Shown here one piece after another: positions 41,572-46,833 of a stretch of DNA of 46,833 nt. The notes under the pieces were generated by a model, which worked only from the letters and a program-made list of their open reading frames with translations, was not told the DNA's origin and ran no database searches. The stretch comes from Candidatus Aminicenantota bacterium (lineage in GTDB: Bacteria; Acidobacteriota; Aminicenantia; Aminicenantales; Aminicenantaceae). A program made the position numbers and the translations under genes. Position 1 is the first letter of the stretch. Every line of letters begins with the position of its first letter. The stretch spans positions 1-46,833 of the forward strand of contig WJMT01000075.1 of assembly GCA_014727835.1 (NCBI GenBank), in the 5' to 3' direction.

Positions 41572-42121
41572 AATAGGCCGCCAAAGAAATCCCCAGTTTT
41601 ATTTTCCCCGTCTGTCTTTCAATCTCTTTAAAAGTCATCTTCTCTACATAAAGAAATTTTTGGAAACTTTCCACATCGCAGAGAAACTCTTTGATCAAAA
41701 CATAAGTGCCCGTGACATCAAAAGACAAAGATGCTTTGTGTATGTTTTCATCTGTGTTCTCATGGTAATCATACTTGACCGTCCCTATCTTGATTTCTGT
41801 TTTCCGATGCAGCCTGTTGAGGTCCCACCTCATCTCTTGAATGCTTTTTTCTCCATGATAAATGTATTTTTTCTTCACATATTCTATATCCTGCTGCGCT
41901 TGAATCCATCTCATATATTCTTGTTTTGACTCTATCACTGCCTCTTCAAGATTTGCCAACTCTTCCTTTTTTTCTTTGAGAGTTTCCTGGTTTTGGATAA
42001 AGCCTTTGACCTGAACGCGAGCCCCTAAAAAATAAAACAAACCCACTCCCAATAAAAACAGCCCTGCAGAAACAAGAATCCTCCGTTCCTTTGCATTGAA
42101 AAGATCAATCATTTTTACCAT
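41561..42121 (-). CDS. pilO: PilO-like pilus alignment protein
   Basis: A 186-residue inner-membrane protein. One transmembrane helix at about 14-32 is followed by a coiled-coil region (NQETLKEKKEELANLEEAVIESKQE, about 39-64) and a ferredoxin-like C-terminal domain (SFDVTGTYVLIKEFLCDVES near 130-150) matching PilO/GspM. It dimerises with PilN in the periplasm. Overlaps pilN by 17 nt. Confidence 0.78.
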   Translation of the reverse strand: MVKMIDLFNAKERRILVSAGLFLLGVGLFYFLGARVQVKGFIQNQETLKEKKEELANLEEAVIESKQEYMRWIQAQQDIEYVKKKYIYHGEKSIQEMRWDLNRLHRKTEIKIGTVKYDYHENTDENIHKASLSFDVTGTYVLIKEFLCDVESFQKFLYVEKMTFKEIERQTGKIKLGISLAAYYEK

Positions 42122-42668
42122 AACTGAGTGAAACCTCTGTTATCAAACGACCGCCTTCGTCTTGATCCTCTCGGATCAGTCTGATGTCGCTAAAATCAAG
42201 GGTGTACAAACGGTTTATAAACAGGAAAAATGGATCCAACCCATCTGAAGCAAGTTCCAATCTGATGTCTGACTCGGAAATTCCCCGTTCCATTGGAGAG
42301 ATGGAGACAATATAACAATTGTCAGGCAGAGATTTCTCCAATGCTGTAAGCAGTTCTGTCCAGGAAAATTTTTTTCTTGAAATCAAATCATTGATAAATT
42401 GAACACGGGGTTCCTTTTTCCTGGAAAGGTCCTCGATCTCACTGACATACGTCCTCTGTTCATTCTGTTTATGACTCACATTCTGTTCAATCCTGGATAT
42501 CGCTCTTTTGAGACCCTGATTTTCCTCCTTATAACTTAAAAAAACAATGAAACTGATCATCAACCACACCACAGAAATCCCTCCCAGGAAAAAGAGAAGC
42601 GAATAAAATAGATTTTGATTCCTCACCGGACTCTCAGCCAGGTTGAGATTCCACCGCCTTGTTTTCAT
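42105..42668 (-). CDS. pilN: PilN-like pilus alignment protein
   Basis: A 187-residue inner-membrane protein. The cytoplasmic start MKTRRWNLNLAESPVRNQN resembles the PilN NLL-motif that binds PilM; a helix at about 25-46 crosses the membrane, followed by coiled coil and a small periplasmic domain. It overlaps pilM by four bases. Confidence 0.78.
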   Translation of the reverse strand: MKTRRWNLNLAESPVRNQNLFYSLLFFLGGISVVWLMISFIVFLSYKEENQGLKRAISRIEQNVSHKQNEQRTYVSEIEDLSRKKEPRVQFINDLISRKKFSWTELLTALEKSLPDNCYIVSISPMERGISESDIRLELASDGLDPFFLFINRLYTLDFSDIRLIREDQDEGGRLITEVSLSYGKND

Positions 42669-43609
42669 AACAAAACCCCTAGGATAGGTGACAGTTGTTC
42701 TGCTTCCGGAAGGTCTAAACCCACATCCAGAAAAGAACCTATTCTTTGTAACAAAAAATCCTGTTTCTGACTTGCATACTCAAAGATTTTATCCGAATTC
42801 TCACTGCTTCTCAGCCAAATTTTGATCCTTTTATCTGATTTCATCTCATCCATATAGTTCAGAGTGTTGTTCACTTCCTGAAAAACGACTTCTGTTTTAC
42901 CCTGCTCGAGACCGCTTCTCTCTCCTTGAATATCAAATCTTTTTTGTCGATAAACAGTCAATTCAGTATTTTTAAACAGGTTTAAAGAAAAAGAGTCCTT
43001 TTCTATGTTTATGAGGAAAAACTTCTCGTCGGATTCAAAACTCAATACGTTCATCAATCCCACAGATGGAGGGACGACAATCCTAACGTTTAATCCAAAT
43101 TGATGAAAAAATTCCTCATACTGTCTGATGATATATGTTCTTGTTAATATAGCCACCACTCTGATTTTTTCTTTATTGGAAATCGAGTCGTATGAAATCC
43201 TTGCGTCGTCCGGAAGAAAAGGCATTTTCTTTTTGATCCGGAAACGTATGATTTGTTCCCTTTCCTTTGAGGAAGAAGGAAGTGAATCAAAAGAAAAAGT
43301 AAATGTTTTCTGAGTCAATTCAGGAATAATGAGCGCTGTATTCTTTTTGGTCAGATTCAGTTTCTCCAATACTTTACCAAACTTCTCTTTCAATGCATCT
43401 GCTTTGAGGATGTTTTTCTCATTAAGAGAGGGATGGATGATTCCTTTTGAAAGGGGCTGTGTATCAGTGCTTATAACTTTCTTTTGTTTTGCGGAACAAT
43501 GGACCCCTTGAATGGCGTGAGATGACAAATAAAATCCTGAATAAAGCGGAGGTTGGCTGGAGAAAAACTCTATGACATTTTCCCATAATCCCTTCATCGT
43601 CAAGTCCAA
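42665..43609 (-). CDS. pilM: PilM-like actin-fold protein, divergent
   Basis: A 314-residue cytoplasmic protein in the pilM position of the operon. The N-terminus (YSGFYLSSHAIQGVHCSAKQ) corresponds to the first phosphate-binding loop of the PilM/FtsA fold, but the usual GIDIG-S/T signature is lost. The central part (RFRIKKKMPFLPDDARISYD near 123-142) matches PilM/GspL. It probably anchors PilN on the cytoplasmic side; ATP binding is doubtful. The alternative is a GspL-like protein. Confidence 0.72.
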   Translation of the reverse strand: MDLTMKGLWENVIEFFSSQPPLYSGFYLSSHAIQGVHCSAKQKKVISTDTQPLSKGIIHPSLNEKNILKADALKEKFGKVLEKLNLTKKNTALIIPELTQKTFTFSFDSLPSSSKEREQIIRFRIKKKMPFLPDDARISYDSISNKEKIRVVAILTRTYIIRQYEEFFHQFGLNVRIVVPPSVGLMNVLSFESDEKFFLINIEKDSFSLNLFKNTELTVYRQKRFDIQGERSGLEQGKTEVVFQEVNNTLNYMDEMKSDKRIKIWLRSSENSDKIFEYASQKQDFLLQRIGSFLDVGLDLPEAEQLSPILGVLL

Positions 43610-43633
43610 CCATCCAAAAGCATCTTTATAAAT

Positions 43634-45253
43634 TCACTCCACAAAAGTGACCTTATTCAATTCTCTTAGGCTGGTCATCCCATTAAGGACTTTTTCCAGC
43701 CCCACTCGTCTAAGAAAAATCATCCCTTCCTGCTCAGCCCTCTTTTTAACTTCTGATAAAGGTTTTTTATCCAGGATCATCTCTCTAATTTCATCAGAAA
43801 GCTCCAGAAATTCTGCAATGGCCGTCCGTCCCTTATATCCGGTGAAATGACATTCCTCGCATCCTACGGCCCGGTAGAAAATGTGACGGCTGTGTTTATC
43901 AGGATCCAGGCCTGAATCAATGAGCTGCTGTTTGCTGTACTGTTCCTTTTGCCTGCAGTTCAAGCACAGGACTCTCACCAGACGTTGGGCCAATACCCCA
44001 TTCAATGCTGAAATGAAGCTGTAAGGATCGACTTTCATATGCAGAAAGCGACCGATCACGTCAAACACATTGTTGGCATGAACCGTGGTGAACACCAAAT
44101 GTCCCGTGAGCGCAGATTGGATGGCGATCTGTGCTGTTTCAGGATCTCGGATCTCTCCCACCATGATTTTATCCGGGTCATGTCTTAAAATCGATCGAAG
44201 CCCCCGGGCGAAGGTCAATCCTTTTTTTTCATTGACTGGAATTTGTGTGATTCCCTCGATCTGATACTCTACCGGATCTTCAATGGTGACAATTTTGTCC
44301 TCAGGTGATTTGATCTCAGTAAGCGCCGCATAAAGAGTGGTTGTTTTTCCACTGCCCGTAGGACCTGTCACGAGCAGCATTCCATAAGGTTTCAATATAT
44401 ATTTTCTCATGGTGTTGAGGATCGGTTCGGAAAATCCCAACATATCCAGCCTCAATTCAGTAATGGCCTCTGTGATCATTTCTTTGTCAAGGATTCGGAT
44501 GACCGCATCTTCTCCATAAATACTGGGCATAATGGACACCCGGAAGTCAATTTTCTTGTCTTTCACTTTCAGCCTGAACTTTCCATCCTGTGGCACACGC
44601 CTTTCTGCAATATCCAAATCCGACATCACTTTAATGCGAGAAATGATGGGGGATTGAAATTTTTTATCAATGCGCTCAACAGCTTCGCTGAGGACTCCGT
44701 CAATCCGGTATTTGATGACCAAATCATTTTCCTTGGATTCAATATGGACATCACTGGCTCTTCTTTGAACCGCTGTGAAAATGATGGAGTTGACCAATTT
44801 TATGATGGATCCATCCTGGTCAGCCAGTTTTTCCGCTGAGATGGTATCCTCATCCAGCTGTTCCTCTTTTTCAATGATCTGCACCACATAATCTTCTGTG
44901 GCATCTTTAAGGACCTGCAGGGCTGCTTCACTTTTCCTCAGAGCTTCCAAGATCCCTCTCTCCGAGGAGGTGAAAACCTTAACTTTTTTGCCCAGAAATG
45001 ATTCAATGGAATCCATAATCGAAATGTCTGTGGGATCACTCACCGCTATCTGAACCATATCCCCATTATCCTCTAGAGGAATAAACTTGGATCTGTACAA
45101 AAAATCAACCGGAAAGGAATGAACCAGGTCTCTGTCTATGGATGTGCGGGACAAGTCGATATAGGGCACGTTGTATTTCTCGGCCAATTTTCTTGCTTTG
45201 TGCTCTTGCTCCTTGATGATCTTTTCTTTTTCCTGTTTTTTATGATTGTTCAT
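43634..45253 (-). CDS. pilB: PilB/GspE assembly ATPase
   Basis: A 539-residue AAA-type hexameric ATPase that drives pilus extension. An N-terminal T2SSE domain covers about 20-130; the catalytic core has Walker A GPTGSGKTT near 299-307, Walker B with GEIRDPETAQIA near 362-374, and the His-box TGHLVFTTVHAN near 380-391. The tetracysteine zinc site (CLNC, CEEC) lies near 422-466, typical of PilB/GspE. It starts one base inside the pilC stop (TAATG). Confidence 0.9.
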   Translation of the reverse strand: MNNHKKQEKEKIIKEQEHKARKLAEKYNVPYIDLSRTSIDRDLVHSFPVDFLYRSKFIPLEDNGDMVQIAVSDPTDISIMDSIESFLGKKVKVFTSSERGILEALRKSEAALQVLKDATEDYVVQIIEKEEQLDEDTISAEKLADQDGSIIKLVNSIIFTAVQRRASDVHIESKENDLVIKYRIDGVLSEAVERIDKKFQSPIISRIKVMSDLDIAERRVPQDGKFRLKVKDKKIDFRVSIMPSIYGEDAVIRILDKEMITEAITELRLDMLGFSEPILNTMRKYILKPYGMLLVTGPTGSGKTTTLYAALTEIKSPEDKIVTIEDPVEYQIEGITQIPVNEKKGLTFARGLRSILRHDPDKIMVGEIRDPETAQIAIQSALTGHLVFTTVHANNVFDVIGRFLHMKVDPYSFISALNGVLAQRLVRVLCLNCRQKEQYSKQQLIDSGLDPDKHSRHIFYRAVGCEECHFTGYKGRTAIAEFLELSDEIREMILDKKPLSEVKKRAEQEGMIFLRRVGLEKVLNGMTSLRELNKVTFVE

Positions 45254-46461
45254 TAACCTGTCACCCTAATGACATTGAAAATCGGTAAATAAACGGACAA
45301 AAGCATACCTGCTACCACTAAGCCCATCAATACGATTATAATCGGTTCAATCAAAGACACAAATCTGTCTATCCTGTTCTGAACCCTTTGACTATAGACA
45401 TCTGCAACATCAAACAACATGCCTTCCAGATTTGCAGAGGCCTCCCCCACCCTTATCATGTCCAAAGCCAAGGGTGAAAAACATTCGGTCCTTTCCAGGG
45501 AACCGGATAAATTTTCTCCGTTTTTGATATACTCTTCAAGATTTTTCATTTGATCGTTTAGATATCGGTTCGGAACTGACTGGCGCGCAATATCAACTGA
45601 AGCCAATAGAGAAATCCCCCCGCTTAAAAGCAATCCCAAAGTCCGGCAAAACAAAGAAATGGAAGACTCTCTCATAATCACGCCTCCATAGGGAAACCGG
45701 AGTTTGAATTGATCCACACGAACCATAAAGGGATCTCTTTTTTTCTTTTGGAAATAAAACACGGCAAGTGCTAATACTAAAATGATGAGGAACGGCAATA
45801 ACTTCTGAACAGTCATAGAAAAAGAAAGCAGGGCTCGCGTGATCAATGGAAGCTCTGCCCCGAATCCAGAGTAAAAATCAGAAAACCTGGGAATGATAAA
45901 ATTGATCAACAGAAGAATAAGGGCAAAGGAAAAAGCAATCAACAGAGTCGGATACATCAAAGCTGTTTTGATTTTTTCCTTGGCTTGGGAGATGACCTTC
46001 TTGTATTTAATGTAACGATTGAGCGTCTCTGGTAGATTCCCCCCCTTTTCTCCGGCCATGATAGAAGCGATATAAACAGTTGAGAAGGTATCTCTGTGCT
46101 CTGAAAAAGCTTCCGATAGAGAGCTGCCGCTCCGGACTCTGTCTTCAACACTCATCAAGACCTCTTGGAGTTTTACATCGTTTATCCGGCTGACAATGAT
46201 TCCAATGCTCTTTAAAACAGGATATCCAGCTCGCAGAAGAGCCACCAGCTCCTGGTTAAACATGATGAAATCTTTATCTTTGAGTTTTCGCTCATGGGGA
46301 AAGAGCCGGATCCTGATTTTTTTCCAGTCCCGTTTTACAGAAAGGATACAGAAGCCCTTCTCACTGAAATATCTTCGACAGTCCGCAGCTGTGGGTGCTA
46401 AAAAGTTTTTTGAAAAGACTTCCCCGCTTTCTGTTGCTAATCGGCAGTTATAATAAGGCAT
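45253..46461 (-). CDS. pilC: PilC/GspF inner-membrane platform protein
   Basis: A 402-residue platform protein with two repeats of the GspF domain (about 65-190 and 265-390), each followed by membrane segments. Diagnostic features are FNQELVALLRAGYPVLKSIG near 69-88, MAGEKGGNLPETLNRY and the second-copy MIRVGEASANLEGML. It connects the assembly ATPase with the pilin-insertion step. First gene of the pilC-pilB-pilM-N-O-P-Q operon. No strong ribosome site is visible. Confidence 0.9.
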   Translation of the reverse strand: MPYYNCRLATESGEVFSKNFLAPTAADCRRYFSEKGFCILSVKRDWKKIRIRLFPHERKLKDKDFIMFNQELVALLRAGYPVLKSIGIIVSRINDVKLQEVLMSVEDRVRSGSSLSEAFSEHRDTFSTVYIASIMAGEKGGNLPETLNRYIKYKKVISQAKEKIKTALMYPTLLIAFSFALILLLINFIIPRFSDFYSGFGAELPLITRALLSFSMTVQKLLPFLIILVLALAVFYFQKKKRDPFMVRVDQFKLRFPYGGVIMRESSISLFCRTLGLLLSGGISLLASVDIARQSVPNRYLNDQMKNLEEYIKNGENLSGSLERTECFSPLALDMIRVGEASANLEGMLFDVADVYSQRVQNRIDRFVSLIEPIIIVLMGLVVAGMLLSVYLPIFNVIRVTG

Positions 46462-46492
46462 CTCAAAACATCAAACCTCTAGATAGGTCTAT

Positions 46493-46521
46493 ATGGTAAA
46501 ATATCTTGTGTTTCGTGTCAA
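46493..46521 (-). promoter_or_regulatory. promoter for the pilC-pilQ operon
   Basis: Minus strand TTGACA (46521-46516), a 17-nt spacer, TACCAT (46498-46493). The -10 has two mismatches. The predicted start is about 25 nt before the pilC ATG. Confidence 0.45.
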
Positions 46522-46606
46522 TCAAAGCCACAGGACCAACCCGGCTGAAAAGAAATGTGAGAGACTGGAATCGCATAAGATAGAAGATTCGGACTTTCCG
46601 GTCATA

Positions 46607-46635
46607 TTGACAAATTCTTAACAAATCTTTATGTT
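46607..46635 (+). promoter_or_regulatory. promoter overlapping the start of the last gene
   Basis: TTGACA (46607-46612), a 17-nt spacer, TATGTT (46630-46635). The -10 overlaps the ATG at 46631, so if real, translation would start at the second in-frame ATG (46643), almost exactly at the 5' end of the RNA. Confidence 0.4.
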
Positions 46636-46833
46636 TAAAAGGATGAAGAAGATTTTTCTGTTTTTAATTTTCATGTTTTTCTGCGCCTCTTCCTTTTCTT
46701 CTGCAGATCATACTTTGATATTGACCGACCAAACAGCCCAGCAGCAGGAGAACGAAACAGATTACATGACGACCTTATTAGAAAGAAATCCCGAACCTTT
46801 GGGATTAAAAGAGAATCCTGTCCTCAGAAGGTA
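46631..46833 (+). CDS. partial exported protein, cut by the window end
   Basis: An open frame of 67 codons running off the right edge. It starts MFKRMKKIFLFLIFMFFCAS, a clear signal peptide ending near SSFSSA, followed by a polar Gln/Asn/Glu-rich start of the mature protein. A Cys in the signal could also suit a lipoprotein, but the context is not ideal. Two in-frame ATGs (46631, 46643) are possible. It is divergent from the pilus core operon. Too little is present to name a family. Confidence 0.6.
   Translation, partial: MFKRMKKIFLFLIFMFFCASSFSSADHTLILTDQTAQQQENETDYMTTLLERNPEPLGLKENPVLRR

Noticed and set aside
1-46833. Insertion sequences, prophage, integron or CRISPR array
   Set aside because: No transposase, integrase or cas gene and no regular direct repeats were seen; only the 31668-31940 element hints at mobility.

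Overview
This 46.8 kb stretch is ordinary chromosomal DNA from a diderm (Gram-negative) bacterium with mid-range GC and dense gene packing. No phage, plasmid, transposase or CRISPR array was seen. An outer-membrane secretin, lipoprotein-type signals, type IV pilus genes, DUF6600/FecR and BNR-propeller secreted proteins, an S9 peptidase and an oxygen-sensitive class III ribonucleotide reductase together suggest an anaerobic or facultative Acidobacteriota-like lineage (Aminicenantia-like is one possibility). That placement is inference from gene content only.

Layout. Positions 1-5400 hold housekeeping and membrane genes: GNAT protein, diacylglycerol-kinase-family lipid kinase, a degenerate HD-GYP-like membrane protein, two small coupled membrane proteins, an MBL hydrolase and OsmC. 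Positions 5466-9623 (minus) form a nucleotide operon, nrdD - glutaredoxin - nrdG - dut - trmJ, preceded by two NrdR-type boxes exactly 32 bp apart. Positions 9821-13800 carry yjbQ, a HAD phosphatase, a zinc-ribbon membrane protein, a membrane-anchored amidase and a probable lipoprotein. Positions 13958-16914 are the oddest part: a secreted FecR/DUF6600 protein with a roughly 200-residue Ser/Arg tail behind a sigma54-like promoter, a strongly structured intergenic region, a 65-aa conserved protein, and an H-type pseudoknot in the leader of a free-methionine-sulfoxide reductase gene. An S9 peptidase follows.

Type IV pilus genes occupy three blocks. Block 1 (19810-23082, plus) is ABC ATPase - ABC permease - TPR protein - prepilin peptidase, resembling the pilH-pilI-pilD neighbourhood of Myxococcus. 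Block 2 (29415-23084, minus) is fimT/gspH - pilV - pilW - pilX - pilY1, the minor-pilin/tip-adhesin set, with a sigma54-like promoter. Block 3 (46461-38912, minus) is pilC - pilB - pilM - pilN - pilO - pilP - secretin, the inner-membrane motor, alignment complex and outer-membrane channel. The secretin carries an N-terminal TPR region and a C-terminal cohesin-like domain. No pilA, pilT or pilS/pilR lies in the window, so the system is incomplete here.

Between blocks 2 and 3 are a GT-C-type membrane glycosyltransferase, an inverted-repeat element whose right end contains the Shine-Dalgarno of asnB, asnB itself, tilS beside a CAT-anticodon tRNA, a large BNR-repeat secreted protein, and a TspO homologue. 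Several promoters can be read by eye, and some would give transcripts with 5' leaders of under 10 nt.

All functional calls are from motif recognition by eye. No database search was run.
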